NCBI RefSeq assembly: GCF_016765655.2
Contig: NZ_CP086106.1
Location: 1,794,501-1,858,500, forward strand
Direction of reading: 5' to 3'
Origin: Skermanella mucosa
GTDB lineage: Bacteria > Pseudomonadota > Alphaproteobacteria > Azospirillales > Azospirillaceae
DNA: 64,000 nt
The notes under the pieces were generated by a model. It did not search any database and was not told the origin of the DNA. It saw only the letters and a program-made list of their open reading frames with translations. Both the position numbers and the translations under genes were made by a program. Of this stretch, positions 44,422 to 53,577 are shown in pieces. Every line of letters starts with the position of its first letter. Position 1 is the stretch's first letter.

Positions 44422-44943
44422 ATGGAAAACTTGACCTACCTGTTCGTCTTCGTTGCTGCCGTCAGTTTGATGCTTGTCTTGGTAGCGCTGCGCTGGACCC
44501 ATTCGCGCCTCGCAAGGGCGCTGATCCTGGCCCTCTTCGCCCTGCTTCTGCCCGCGGCCTATGCCGCCCCGGCTTCCCTGCTCGGACGGGCCAAGCCGGT
44601 CAGCCTCGAATGGCTCGGCGCCCACGTAAAGGAAGCCTCCATCCTCAGCGCGTCCTATGTGGAGGGCGAGGCCATCTACCTGACCCTCCAATGGGGCCAG
44701 GTCCCCAACCTCTATCGTATCCCCTGGGATCGCGATGCGGCGGAACAGCTCCAGCAGGCCATGCGGGACGCGCAGCGCGATGGCAGCACGGCGATGATGC
44801 GCCTGCCGTTCGAACCCAGCTGGGACAGGAACGAACCGAGGTTCTATGCGCTGCCCCAGCCCAAGATGCAGGAGAAGCAGGAACCCGGCGGCGGCGGTGG
44901 TGGTGGCGGGATCGAGTACCGGCGCCCCGGCCAAGCGGCCTGA
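44422..44943 (+). CDS. Membrane protein of unknown function, third gene of the channel module
   Basis: A 173-aa protein with two N-terminal hydrophobic helices (LFVFVAAVSLMLVLVALRW; ALILALFALLLPAAYA, which could also act as a cleavable signal). These are followed by a soluble domain with YVEGEAIYLTLQWGQVPNLY and a Gly-rich tail of eight consecutive Gly. No family recognised. It follows the two channel-module genes in the same direction after 57 bp and is probably co-transcribed, so it may be a regulatory or anchoring subunit. Confidence 0.72.
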   Translation: MENLTYLFVFVAAVSLMLVLVALRWTHSRLARALILALFALLLPAAYAAPASLLGRAKPVSLEWLGAHVKEASILSASYVEGEAIYLTLQWGQVPNLYRIPWDRDAAEQLQQAMRDAQRDGSTAMMRLPFEPSWDRNEPRFYALPQPKMQEKQEPGGGGGGGGIEYRRPGQAA

Positions 44944-45040
44944 CCCGACGCTTTCCATCGGCATAATCCGATGCTGTGCATCCTCCGGATGCGTGCTAGG
45001 CTGATCCGGTTAGGACCGGCAACCAGCATCGTTCGATATC

Positions 45041-46585
45041 ATGCAGATGGATTATGAGAGCGCCGCGGAGGCACCACCGCTCACTCGCCGAACGCTCGTC
45101 GGGTTGCTGGATCTGGCTGCCTATGTCATGGGAGCGCCTGCCGCCATTCTCTGCCTGGACGGCGCCGGTTCGCTCTCCGTGGCGGCCTGCGCCGGCATCG
45201 AGGAGGAGGCGGTGGAGGCGCTGGGTCCGGATCTGGCGGCACTCCGCGACCGCCTGGATGTCTCTGGCCTGCTGATCGGCCCGCAGCCGCTCGCCGGCGG
45301 GGCCGCCACGGGTCTGCAGGTGCTGGCCGGTGCCGCCATCGTCGGGCCGGACCGGGAAAGGTTGGGCAGCCTATGGCTCTGCGGGTCTTCCGGCAAGATC
45401 GACTCGGACCGGCGGGGGACGGAGGGCCTGCGCCGGATCGCCGGGCTGATCGGTACGGAGATCGCGGAGCAGGTCGCCATGGATGGACGGCTGGCGGCCG
45501 CCCGGGCGGAAGCGGAGCGGGCGACGCGGTCGAAGTCGCGGTTCCTGTCCGCAGCCAACCATGACCTGCGCCAGCCCTACCAGGCGATCCACCTGTTCCT
45601 GCACCTGCTGCAGACCAAGCTCTCCGATCCGGGCCAGCAGTCGCTGGTGACCCGCATCCAGGAAGCGGTGCAGTCGAGCGAAGTTCTTATGACGTCGTTG
45701 CTGGAATTGTCCACGCTCGACGCCGGGACCGTGCGTCCGGCCGTGGGCCGGATCGGTGTCGGCGAAATCCTCGAGAGGATGATCCGGGAGTTCGAGCCGG
45801 CAGCCCTGGCCAAGGGATTGCGGCTGCGCTACGTGCCATGCACCGCCGCCGTCGTCACGGACCCGGTGCTGCTGGAGCGGATGCTTCGGCATCTGATCGG
45901 CAACGCGGTCCGCTTCACGGCCAAGGGCAGCATCATGATCGGCTGCCGGCGGCGCGGCGACCGTCTCCGCGTCGAGGTCTGGGATACCGGTCCGGGCATC
46001 GCGGAAGACAAGAGGGCGGCCGTCTTCGAGGAGTTCGTCCAGATCGCAGCGGCCGGGCCGCGCGACCGGGGACGCGGGCTCGGCCTCGGGCTGGCGATCG
46101 TGGAGCGGACCGCCCGGCTGCTCGGCCACGGCATCGACGTCCGTTCGACGGTAGGCAGGGGATCCGTGTTCACGATCTCGATGCGCCGTGCCGGGCGTGG
46201 CGCCGATGCGGCGGCGGCGGGTCCGGTTTCGGTTCTGGTCATCGGCGGCGACCCCGTCCAGGTGACGGCGCTGCGGGTCATGCTGGAAAGCTGGAATTGT
46301 ACGGTCACCACCGTGGCGGTGCCGGAGAAAGCCGGCGCCGCGGCGGATCTCGTGATCGCCGAGCTTCGGCCGGGGAGCGGCGGCAACGGCCTGGAAACGG
46401 TCGATCTGGTGCGCCGGCGCTCCGGGCGGGCGATCCCCGCCATCGTGGTTTCCGGCGACGGCGGGCCGGAGCGGGTGAAGCTGCTGGGAGATGCCGACGT
46501 CTCCGTGCTGCTGAGACCGTTCGGTCCGGACCATCTGAAAAGCGTGATGGAAGCCGCCCTGATGCGCCCGATCGGACCCCGGTGA
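45041..46585 (+). CDS. Histidine kinase with GAF-like sensor and pseudo-receiver
   Basis: A 514-aa cytosolic kinase. Residues 15-150 resemble a GAF sensor. HisKA follows, with phosphoacceptor His174 in FLSAANHDLRQPYQAIHLFL (NHDLRQP variant of the H-box). The ATP-binding domain has RHLIGNAVRFTAKGSIMIG (N-box), EVWDTGPGIAEDKRAAVFEE (G1) and GRGLGLGLAIVERTARLLGH (G2). Residues about 395-510 form a receiver-like domain (PVSVLVIGGDPVQVTALRVM). Its phosphoacceptor position reads LVIAELRPG, with Glu in place of Asp, and the early acidic pair is incomplete, so it is probably not phosphorylated. No cognate regulator is adjacent; a peptide transporter operon follows. Confidence 0.9.
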   Translation: MQMDYESAAEAPPLTRRTLVGLLDLAAYVMGAPAAILCLDGAGSLSVAACAGIEEEAVEALGPDLAALRDRLDVSGLLIGPQPLAGGAATGLQVLAGAAIVGPDRERLGSLWLCGSSGKIDSDRRGTEGLRRIAGLIGTEIAEQVAMDGRLAAARAEAERATRSKSRFLSAANHDLRQPYQAIHLFLHLLQTKLSDPGQQSLVTRIQEAVQSSEVLMTSLLELSTLDAGTVRPAVGRIGVGEILERMIREFEPAALAKGLRLRYVPCTAAVVTDPVLLERMLRHLIGNAVRFTAKGSIMIGCRRRGDRLRVEVWDTGPGIAEDKRAAVFEEFVQIAAAGPRDRGRGLGLGLAIVERTARLLGHGIDVRSTVGRGSVFTISMRRAGRGADAAAAGPVSVLVIGGDPVQVTALRVMLESWNCTVTTVAVPEKAGAAADLVIAELRPGSGGNGLETVDLVRRRSGRAIPAIVVSGDGGPERVKLLGDADVSVLLRPFGPDHLKSVMEAALMRPIGPR

Positions 46586-46614
46586 TCAATTGCGCGTGAA
46601 ACAATCCATTAACA

Positions 46615-46643
46615 TTGACAGTCACTCTCCCTGTAAGGCTATT
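46615..46643 (+). promoter_or_regulatory. Candidate promoter of the peptide transporter operon
   Basis: TTGACA at 46615-46620 is a perfect -35 element. GCTATT follows after 17 bases, or TATTCT at 46640-46645 after 19. The site is about 80 bp upstream of the substrate-binding-protein start. Visual match only. Confidence 0.4.
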
Positions 46644-46723
46644 CTGAGAACCATGACATCTCGGCGCGGGTAGTCGCGCTTGAAAGAGCTGTCCGAAGAA
46701 AAGACGCTTACAGGAGGCTTATA

Positions 46724-48316
46724 ATGCATCAAGCACTGCGCGGGGCGGCCCTCGGGTTGGCTCTCGCGGCGGGCTTCGCTTCACCGCTCGCGGCAAAAAC
46801 TCTGGTTTATTGCTCCGAAGGCAGCCCGGAGGGTTTCAATCCTGCGTTTTTCACCGCAGGCACGACATTTGATGCGACGTCGCGGCAGGTCTTCGACAAG
46901 CTCGTCCATTTCGAGCGCGGCACGACCAAGATCGTGCCCGGCTTGGCGGAATCCTGGGAGGTGTCCGAGGAGGGGCTGGAATACACCTTCAAGCTTCGCA
47001 AGGGCGTGAAGTTCCACACGTCCAAGTCGTTCAAGCCGACCCGGGATTTCACTGCCCAGGACGTGGTCTTCACGTTCGAGCGCCAGTGGAAGGCCGAGCA
47101 CCCCTATCACACGGTGTCGGGCGGCGCGTACGAGTACTTCAACAGCATGGACATGCCCAAGCTGCTGAAGAGCATCGAGGCGGTGGACGACTATACCGTC
47201 AAGTTCACCCTCAACGAGCCCGAGGCGCCGTTCCTCGCCAACCTCGCGATGGATTTCGCGTCCATCCAGTCGGCCGAGTATGCCGACCAGATGGCCAAGG
47301 CCGGCACCCAGACCAAGGTCGATCAGGAGCCGGTCGGCACCGGACCGTTCCAGTTCGTGGGATACCAGAAGGACGCGGTCATCCGCTATCGGGCCAATCC
47401 TGACTACTGGGCGGGCAAGGCGCCGATCGACACGCTGGTGTTCTCGATCACGCCCGACGCCTCGGTCCGGTACGCCAAGCTGAAGGCCGGCGAGTGCCAT
47501 GTCATGGCCTATCCGAACCCGGCCGACCTCGCCGCCATGAAGACCGACCCGGCCATCAACCTGATGTCGCAGGAAGGCCTGAACGTCGGCTACCTCGCCT
47601 TCAACACCGAGAAGGAGCCCTTCACCAACGTCAAGGTGCGGCAGGCGCTGAGCATGGCGGTCAACAAGGACGCCATTATCGAGGCGGTCTACCAGGGCGC
47701 CGGCAAGACCGCCAAGAACCCGATCCCGCCGACCATCTGGTCGTACAACGACGCCGTCGAGGACACCAAGTACGATCCGGAGGCGGCGCGCAAGCTGCTG
47801 GCCGAAGCCGGTTTCCCCAACGGCTTCGAGACCGACCTGTGGGCCATGCCGGTGCAGCGGCCGTACAACCCCAACGCCCGCCGCATGGCGGAGATGGTCC
47901 AGGCCGACTGGGCCAAGATCGGCGTCAAGGTCAAGATCGTCAGCTACGAGTGGGGCGAGTACCTGCGCCGCACCAAGGACGGCGAGCACCAGACCATGCT
48001 GATGGGCTGGACCGGCGACAACGGCGATCCCGACAACTTCCTGTACGTCCTTCTGGGCTGCGAGGCGGTCGGCAGCGCCAACCGCGCCCGCTTCTGCCAT
48101 CAGCCGTTCAACGACCTGCTGATCAAGGCCAAGCGGACGCCCGACGTCGCGGAGCGCACGAAGTTCTATGAACAGGCCCAGGTCGTGTTCAAGGAACAGG
48201 CGCCGTGGGTGACTGTCGCCCACTCCGTCGTCTTCGAGCCGATCCGCAAGGAAGTGCAGAACTACAAGATCGATCCGTTCGGCGGCCACATTTTCTATGG
48301 CGTGGACCTGAACTAG
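46724..48316 (+). CDS. Peptide ABC transporter substrate-binding protein (DppA-like)
   Basis: A 530-aa periplasmic binding protein of the oligopeptide/dipeptide family (SBP_bac_5). The signal peptide is GAALGLALAAGFASPLAA-K. The mature start KTLVYCSEGSPEGFNPAF and WEVSEEGLEYTFKLRKGVKF are typical of DppA. Other landmarks are EPVGTGPFQFVGYQ and VRQALSMAVNKDAIIEAVY. AGGAGG lies upstream of the ATG. It heads a five-gene operon and is followed by an attenuator hairpin. Dipeptides or haem are likely cargo; the family also takes up other small molecules. Confidence 0.94.
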   Translation: MHQALRGAALGLALAAGFASPLAAKTLVYCSEGSPEGFNPAFFTAGTTFDATSRQVFDKLVHFERGTTKIVPGLAESWEVSEEGLEYTFKLRKGVKFHTSKSFKPTRDFTAQDVVFTFERQWKAEHPYHTVSGGAYEYFNSMDMPKLLKSIEAVDDYTVKFTLNEPEAPFLANLAMDFASIQSAEYADQMAKAGTQTKVDQEPVGTGPFQFVGYQKDAVIRYRANPDYWAGKAPIDTLVFSITPDASVRYAKLKAGECHVMAYPNPADLAAMKTDPAINLMSQEGLNVGYLAFNTEKEPFTNVKVRQALSMAVNKDAIIEAVYQGAGKTAKNPIPPTIWSYNDAVEDTKYDPEAARKLLAEAGFPNGFETDLWAMPVQRPYNPNARRMAEMVQADWAKIGVKVKIVSYEWGEYLRRTKDGEHQTMLMGWTGDNGDPDNFLYVLLGCEAVGSANRARFCHQPFNDLLIKAKRTPDVAERTKFYEQAQVVFKEQAPWVTVAHSVVFEPIRKEVQNYKIDPFGGHIFYGVDLN

Positions 48317-48335
48317 ACCCGATCGGAAGCTGAAG

Positions 48336-48361
48336 ACCCCCCTGTCCGCCGGGCAGGGGGT
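48336..48361 (+). promoter_or_regulatory. Intercistronic hairpin after the binding-protein gene
   Basis: CCCCCTG / CAGGGGG pair around a 9-base loop 20 bp after the stop codon and 33 bp before the permease start. With no T-run it probably attenuates or protects, raising binding-protein levels over permease levels. Confidence 0.65.
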
Positions 48362-48393
48362 GATCTCGCTATTCCGCAGACATAAAGCTGACC

Positions 48394-49407
48394 ATGTTCC
48401 GATTCATTCTGACCCGGTTCAGCCTGATCATTCCGACATTCATCGGCGTGACCCTGCTGACCTTCGCGCTGATCCGGCTGGTCCCGGGCGACCCGGTCGA
48501 GCTGATGGCCGGCGAGCGCGGCATCTCTCCCGAACGCCACGCGGAGCTGCGGGCCGCCATGGGCTTGGACAAGCCCCTGATGGTCCAGTACGGCACCTAC
48601 ATCGCCGACGTGGTGCGCGGTGACCTCGGCCAGTCCGTCGTGACCCGCACGCCCGTCCTGGACGAGTTCCTGACCCTGTTCCCGGCGACCATCGAGCTGT
48701 CGGTCTGCGCCATCCTGTTCGCCATGGTGATCGGGCTGCCGCTGGGCATCATTGCCGCGGTCAAGCGCGGATCGGTGTTCGACCACAGCCTGATGGGAAT
48801 CAGCCTGACCGGCTATTCCATGCCGATCTTCTGGTGGGCGCTGCTGCTGATCCTGCTGTTCTCGGTCAACCTGGGCTGGACGCCGGTGTCGGGCCGCATC
48901 TCCGTGATGTACTGGGTGGAGCCGGTGACCGGCTTCCTGCTGATCGACAGCCTGCTGTCGGAGGAGGAGGGCGCCTTCGCCTCGGCCCTGTCGCACCTTA
49001 TCCTGCCCGCCATCGTGCTGGGCACGATCCCGCTCGCGGTGATCGCGCGCATGACGCGGTCGTCGATGCTGGAAGTGCTGGGAGAGGACTATATCCGCAC
49101 GGCGCGGGCCAAGGGCCTGGCGCCGTTCCGGGTGATCGCCCAGCACGCCCTTCGAAACGCGCTGATTCCCGTGGTGACCGTCATCGGCCTCCAGGTCGGC
49201 GTGCTGTTCGCCGGCGCGATCCTGACCGAGACCATCTTCGCCTGGCCGGGCATCGGCAAGTGGCTGATCGAATCCGTGGCGAGGCGCGACTATCCCGTGC
49301 TCCAGGGCGGCGTGCTGCTGGTGGCCGCCGTGATCATGATCGTCAACCTGCTGGTCGACCTGACCTACGGCATCCTCAATCCGCGCATCCGCCACGGGGG
49401 GCACTGA
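48394..49407 (+). CDS. Peptide ABC transporter permease DppB-like
   Basis: A 337-aa inner-membrane permease of the DppB/OppB type. The N-terminus FILTRFSLIIPTFIGVTLLT with RLVPGDPVELMAG is diagnostic. The cytoplasmic loop that contacts the ATPase reads DYIRTARAKGLAPFRVI, the EAA motif. Six hydrophobic segments are seen. Second gene of the operon, 3 bp before the next permease. Confidence 0.95.
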   Translation: MFRFILTRFSLIIPTFIGVTLLTFALIRLVPGDPVELMAGERGISPERHAELRAAMGLDKPLMVQYGTYIADVVRGDLGQSVVTRTPVLDEFLTLFPATIELSVCAILFAMVIGLPLGIIAAVKRGSVFDHSLMGISLTGYSMPIFWWALLLILLFSVNLGWTPVSGRISVMYWVEPVTGFLLIDSLLSEEEGAFASALSHLILPAIVLGTIPLAVIARMTRSSMLEVLGEDYIRTARAKGLAPFRVIAQHALRNALIPVVTVIGLQVGVLFAGAILTETIFAWPGIGKWLIESVARRDYPVLQGGVLLVAAVIMIVNLLVDLTYGILNPRIRHGGH

Positions 49408-49410
49408 GCC

Positions 49411-50322
49411 ATGACCGTAGAGACCCAGATCGACGCGGCGGCACCCCCCGCGGCTCCGCGGCCACCGTCCCAGCTCTCCGAGTTCTGGCACTATTTCGCC
49501 CAGAACAAGGGCGCGGTCGCCGGGTTGGTGGTGATCGTCGTCGTGGCGCTGGCGGCCTTGCTGGCCGACCTGATCGCCCCCCATTCGCCGATCGCCCAGT
49601 ACCGCGATGCCATTCTTCAGCCGCCGTTCTGGGCGGAGGGCGGATCCTGGCGGTTCCCCATGGGGACCGACGACGTTGGCCGTGATATCCTGTCCCGGAT
49701 CATCTATGGCGCCCGGCTGTCGCTGCTGATCGGTGTCATCGTGGTGACCCTGTCGCTGGCGGTCGGCGTGCTCCTGGGGCTGATCGCCGGGTTCGCCCGC
49801 GGCGTCACCGACATCGCGATCATGCGCCTGTGCGACATCATGCTGGCCCTGCCGTCGCTGCTGCTCGCCATCGTGATCGTCGCGATCCTTGGCCCCAGCC
49901 TGACCAACGCGATGATCGCGATCAGCCTCGTCGTGCTGCCTCACTATACCCGCCTGACCCGCGCTGCCGTCATCACCGAGCTGTCGAAGGACTATGTCGT
50001 CGCCAGCAAGGTCAGCGGCGCCGGCGTGTTCCGGCAGATGTTCATCACGGTGCTGCCCAATTGCACGGCGCCGCTGATCGTGCAGGCAACGCTCGGCTTT
50101 TCCACCGCGATCCTGGACGCGGCGGCGCTGGGCTTCCTCGGCCTCGGGGCGCAGCCGCCGACGCCGGAGTGGGGCACCATGCTGGCGTCCGCCCGCGAGT
50201 TCGTCAGCCGCGCCTGGTGGGTGGTCACGTTCCCCGGCCTCGCCATCCTGATCACGGTGCTGGCCTTCAATCTGCTGGGCGACGGGCTGCGCGACGCCCT
50301 CGACCCGAAACTGAAGCGATAA
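49411..50322 (+). CDS. Peptide ABC transporter permease DppC-like
   Basis: A 303-aa partner permease (DppC/OppC). Landmarks are the N-terminal cytosolic tail ahead of VAGLVVIVVVALAALLADLI, MGTDDVGRDILSRIIYGAR, and the EAA loop KDYVVASKVSGAGVFRQMF. The C-terminus ends LGDGLRDALDPKLKR, as usual. Tightly spaced with both neighbours, so it is co-translated with DppB. Confidence 0.95.
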   Translation: MTVETQIDAAAPPAAPRPPSQLSEFWHYFAQNKGAVAGLVVIVVVALAALLADLIAPHSPIAQYRDAILQPPFWAEGGSWRFPMGTDDVGRDILSRIIYGARLSLLIGVIVVTLSLAVGVLLGLIAGFARGVTDIAIMRLCDIMLALPSLLLAIVIVAILGPSLTNAMIAISLVVLPHYTRLTRAAVITELSKDYVVASKVSGAGVFRQMFITVLPNCTAPLIVQATLGFSTAILDAAALGFLGLGAQPPTPEWGTMLASAREFVSRAWWVVTFPGLAILITVLAFNLLGDGLRDALDPKLKR

Positions 50323-50331
50323 GGGCACTCC

Positions 50332-51312
50332 ATGCCTCTGCTTGATATCCGCAACCTGTCCGTCGAGTTCTCGACCCGCGCCGGCACGTTCCGGGCGGTC
50401 GACGGCATCGACCTGACGGTGGACGAGGGCGAAGTCCTCGGCATCGTCGGCGAGTCCGGCTCCGGCAAGAGCGTGACCTCGCTGGCCGTCATGGGCCTGA
50501 TCGCCAACAATGGTCGCGTGGTCGCCGACAAGATGGAGTTCGACGGGCGCGACCTGCGCACCCTGACCGAACGCCAGCGCCGGAACCTGACCGGCAAGGA
50601 CGTGGCCATGGTCTTCCAGGAGCCCATGTCCAGCCTCAACCCGTGCTTCACCATCGGCTTCCAGATCATGGAGAGCCTGAAGGTTCATGAGAGGATGGGC
50701 CGGGCGGAGCGCAAGCGCCGGGCGATCGAACTGCTGGAGCAGGTCGGCATACCGGCCCCGGAAAGCCGGCTGTCGTCGTTCCCCCACCAGCTTTCCGGGG
50801 GCATGAACCAGCGCGTGATGATCGCGATGGCGATCTCCTGCAATCCGCGGCTGCTGATCGCCGACGAGCCGACCACCGCGCTCGACGTGACGATCCAGAA
50901 GCAGATCCTGGACCTGTTGCTCGACCTCCAGAAGGACCGCGGCATGGCGCTGATCCTGATCACCCACGACATGGGCGTGGTCGCCGAGACCGCCCAGCGC
51001 GTCTCGGTGATGTATGCCGGCCAGGTGGTGGAGAACCGCTCGGCCCGCGACCTCTTCACCCATCCGCAGCACCCCTATACCGGGGCGCTGCTCGACGCGC
51101 TGCCGGAGCGGGCGATCGGCAAGCGTCGGCTGCCGACCATCCCCGGCGTCGTGCCGGGCATCGCCGACCGTCCGCGCGGCTGTCTGTTCAACCCGCGCTG
51201 CGCCTTCGTGCAGGAGAAGTGCCGGACCCACGCGGTCCCGCTGTTCCCGGACGAGAGCGGGACGGCCCGCTGCTTCTATCCGCTCCAGGTGACCGGCGGG
51301 GTGGCGGCATGA
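50332..51312 (+). CDS. Peptide ABC transporter ATP-binding protein DppD-like
   Basis: A 326-aa ATPase with Walker [18 protein letters not shown], signature [19 protein letters not shown] and Walker [17 protein letters not shown]. The C-terminal oligopeptide/dipeptide-transporter extension ([17 protein letters not shown]) carries the cysteines that bind an iron-sulfur cluster in DppD/OppD. Its TGA overlaps the ATG of the next gene. Confidence 0.95.
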   Translation: MPLLDIRNLSVEFSTRAGTFRAVDGIDLTVDEGEVLGIVGESGSGKSVTSLAVMGLIANNGRVVADKMEFDGRDLRTLTERQRRNLTGKDVAMVFQEPMSSLNPCFTIGFQIMESLKVHERMGRAERKRRAIELLEQVGIPAPESRLSSFPHQLSGGMNQRVMIAMAISCNPRLLIADEPTTALDVTIQKQILDLLLDLQKDRGMALILITHDMGVVAETAQRVSVMYAGQVVENRSARDLFTHPQHPYTGALLDALPERAIGKRRLPTIPGVVPGIADRPRGCLFNPRCAFVQEKCRTHAVPLFPDESGTARCFYPLQVTGGVAA

Positions 51313-52325
51313 CCGCGGCTCCGATCACGCCGGACTGGCCGGCGGCCCGCGCCCGGCGCGATACCGTGCTGGACGCGGTGGACCTGAAGAAGCATTACCG
51401 TCTGAAGCGCGGCCTGTTCCGCGCCGACGCGACGGTCAAGGCGGTGGACGGGGTCTCCTTCGCGCTCCAGACCGGCCGCACCCTGGCGGTGGTCGGCGAG
51501 TCCGGCTGCGGCAAGTCCACGCTGGCCCGCATGGTGACCCTGATCGACCCGCCCACGTCGGGCCAGCTGAAGTTCGACGGCAGCGACGTGACCGGGGTGA
51601 GCCGGGCGGAGGCCAAGGCGCTGCGCCGCAAGGTGCAGATGGTGTTCCAGAACCCCTACGGCTCTCTGAACCCGCGCAAGCGGATCGGCACGATCCTGGA
51701 GGAACCGCTGGTCATCAACACCGACTTAGGCCGGGCGGAGCGGCGCGAGCGGGCGTCGGCGATGATGGCGAAGGTGGGGCTTCGGCCCGACCAGTACGAC
51801 CGCTATCCCCACATGTTTTCCGGCGGACAACGCCAGCGCATCGCCATCGCGCGGGCGCTCATGCTGAACCCGCGGGTGGTGGTGGCGGACGAGCCGGTAT
51901 CGGCGCTCGACGTGTCGATCCAGGCCCAGGTGCTGAACCTGATGATGGATCTTCAGGAGGAGCTCGACCTCGCCTACCTGTTCATCAGCCACGACCTGAG
52001 CGTGGTGCGGCACATCGCCGACGACGTCATGGTGATGTATCTGGGCCGCCCGGTCGAGCACGGGCCGAAGGAAACCGTCTTCGCCCACCCGCGCCACCCC
52101 TACACGCGGGCCCTGATGGCGGCGACCCCCCGGGTCAACCCGGCGCTCCGCCAGGATATCCCGCCGCCCTCCGGCGAGCTGCCGTCGCCGATCAACCCGC
52201 CGTCGGGCTGCCCCTACCACAAGCGCTGCCCGCACATGAACCAGCGCTGCGCCGACGAGGTGCCGGCCCTCCGGGAAGTCGACGGCCGGCGGGTGGCCTG
52301 CCACTACGCGGAGCAGATGGAGTAG
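51309..52325 (+). CDS. Peptide ABC transporter ATP-binding protein DppF-like
   Basis: A 338-aa ATPase starting at the ATG that overlaps the upstream stop (ATGA). Walker [19 protein letters not shown], signature [19 protein letters not shown] and Walker [16 protein letters not shown] are complete. The C-terminal extension [18 protein letters not shown] holds the cluster cysteines. It is the last gene of the operon and is followed by a strong hairpin. Confidence 0.95.
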   Translation: MTAAPITPDWPAARARRDTVLDAVDLKKHYRLKRGLFRADATVKAVDGVSFALQTGRTLAVVGESGCGKSTLARMVTLIDPPTSGQLKFDGSDVTGVSRAEAKALRRKVQMVFQNPYGSLNPRKRIGTILEEPLVINTDLGRAERRERASAMMAKVGLRPDQYDRYPHMFSGGQRQRIAIARALMLNPRVVVADEPVSALDVSIQAQVLNLMMDLQEELDLAYLFISHDLSVVRHIADDVMVMYLGRPVEHGPKETVFAHPRHPYTRALMAATPRVNPALRQDIPPPSGELPSPINPPSGCPYHKRCPHMNQRCADEVPALREVDGRRVACHYAEQME

Positions 52326-52340
52326 GGGTTCAGGGAACCG

Positions 52341-52370
52341 GCCAGCTTCGGAGTCGGATCCGAAGCTGGC
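52341..52370 (+). terminator. Hairpin ending the peptide transporter operon
   Basis: A perfect 12-bp stem (GCCAGCTTCGGA / TCCGAAGCTGGC) with a 6-base loop begins 15 bp after the last stop codon and is followed by TTCCT. It is a likely terminator with a weak T-tract. Confidence 0.65.
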
Positions 52371-52515
52371 TTCCTGATCGGGGCACGCCATTCGAACAGG
52401 TCCAAGACGCCGGTCGATCGCACGGGTGGCCGTGCGGTGCATGGACGAATCCGGCGAGGGCTTGCCGCGGAAGCCGTCCTTGGTCATGCTCGGCGCAAAC
52501 GGGCCGGAGAGTGAC

Positions 52516-53577
52516 ATGCCGACGATGGATGCTTCAGCGCGGCAAGATCTGGGATTCGCTGAAGATCTGGACGAGCGGATAGACTTGGCCCGCCAAGCAG
52601 GCTGCCTTCCCAACGTGCATGGCATTGTCGCGGCGCGCGGCGGACGCATCGTCTGCGAACGCTATTGGCCCGGCCTCGACGATGCCCGCGGCCGCCCTCT
52701 TGGTATCGTGCGCTTCGGGCCGGAAACCCTGCACGACCTGCGCTCCATCACCAAGAGCATCGTCGGGCTCCTCTATGGTATCGCGCTCGCCGCAGGTCAT
52801 GTTCCGCCGCCCGACGCCGTATTGATCGACCAGTTTCCCGAATTCCCGGACCTTGCCGGTGACCCGGAACGCCGGGCGCTGAGGGTCGAGCACGCCTTGA
52901 CCATGACGCTCGGCCTTGAGTGGGATGAACTGACACTGTCCTACGCCGACCCGCGCAACAGCGAGATCGCCATGGACCGAGCCGCCGACCGCCACCGCTT
53001 CGTGCTGGAGCGGCCGGTCATCCATTCCCCGGGCGAATGCTGGACGTACAATGGAGGCGCCACGGCACTGCTGGCGCGGCTCATCGTCAAGGGAACAGGT
53101 CGTTCCCTGCCGGACTTCGCCCGCGAGTCGCTGTTCGAACCGTTGGGCATCGGCCGAGCCGAGTGGCACCGCAGCGCGTCCGGAGAGGTCTTCGCAGCGT
53201 CCGGACTGCGATTGGCCCTGCGTGACCTGGTTCGGATCGGCGTGATGCTCCTCGACGGCGGCCGCTGGCAGGAGCGCGGGGTCGTTCCGAAGGAATGGCT
53301 GAACTCCTCGTTCCGGCCCGCCGTCGGCCTGCCGGACGGCCGGCGCTACGGCTATCACTGGTATCTGGGCGCCGTTCCCATGGACGACGGCGCCGGTGGA
53401 ATACGGTGGGAGGAGATGGTCAATGCCATCGGTTACGGCGGACAGCGCCTGTTCCTGTTGCCGCGGTTGGATCTGGTCGTGGCCGTCTTCGCCGGCAACT
53501 ACGGCACCTCCGACCAGTGGCTCCCGCCGCTGACCGTCCTCCGCGACTTGGTGCTGCCGGCGATGCGCGTTCCCTGA
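52516..53577 (+). CDS. Serine hydrolase of the beta-lactamase/class C family
   Basis: A 353-aa protein of the beta-lactamase-related serine hydrolase group. Catalytic motif SITKSIVGLLYGIAL (SxxK), the YxN-like WTYNGGATALLARLI, and a late HWYLGAV region are present. No signal peptide is apparent from the ATG at 52516, which has GGAG 6 bases upstream. Longer in-frame starts exist (52426 GTG, 52441, 52486) but have no better ribosome site. Possible activities include esterase or D-aminopeptidase; antibiotic hydrolysis is not implied. It follows the peptide transporter operon after its terminator and is probably transcribed separately. Confidence 0.85.
   Translation: MPTMDASARQDLGFAEDLDERIDLARQAGCLPNVHGIVAARGGRIVCERYWPGLDDARGRPLGIVRFGPETLHDLRSITKSIVGLLYGIALAAGHVPPPDAVLIDQFPEFPDLAGDPERRALRVEHALTMTLGLEWDELTLSYADPRNSEIAMDRAADRHRFVLERPVIHSPGECWTYNGGATALLARLIVKGTGRSLPDFARESLFEPLGIGRAEWHRSASGEVFAASGLRLALRDLVRIGVMLLDGGRWQERGVVPKEWLNSSFRPAVGLPDGRRYGYHWYLGAVPMDDGAGGIRWEEMVNAIGYGGQRLFLLPRLDLVVAVFAGNYGTSDQWLPPLTVLRDLVLPAMRVP

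Noticed and set aside
43161-44943. Assignment of the proton-channel module as Zorya defence (ZorAB)
   Set aside because: The second protein lacks an OmpA-like domain and there are no ZorC/ZorD/ZorE-like genes nearby.
48313-51231. A 972-codon minus-strand open frame opposite the peptide permease genes
   Set aside because: The translation is His/Asp/Gln/Arg-rich without domains, while the plus strand encodes clear DppB, DppC and DppD proteins.
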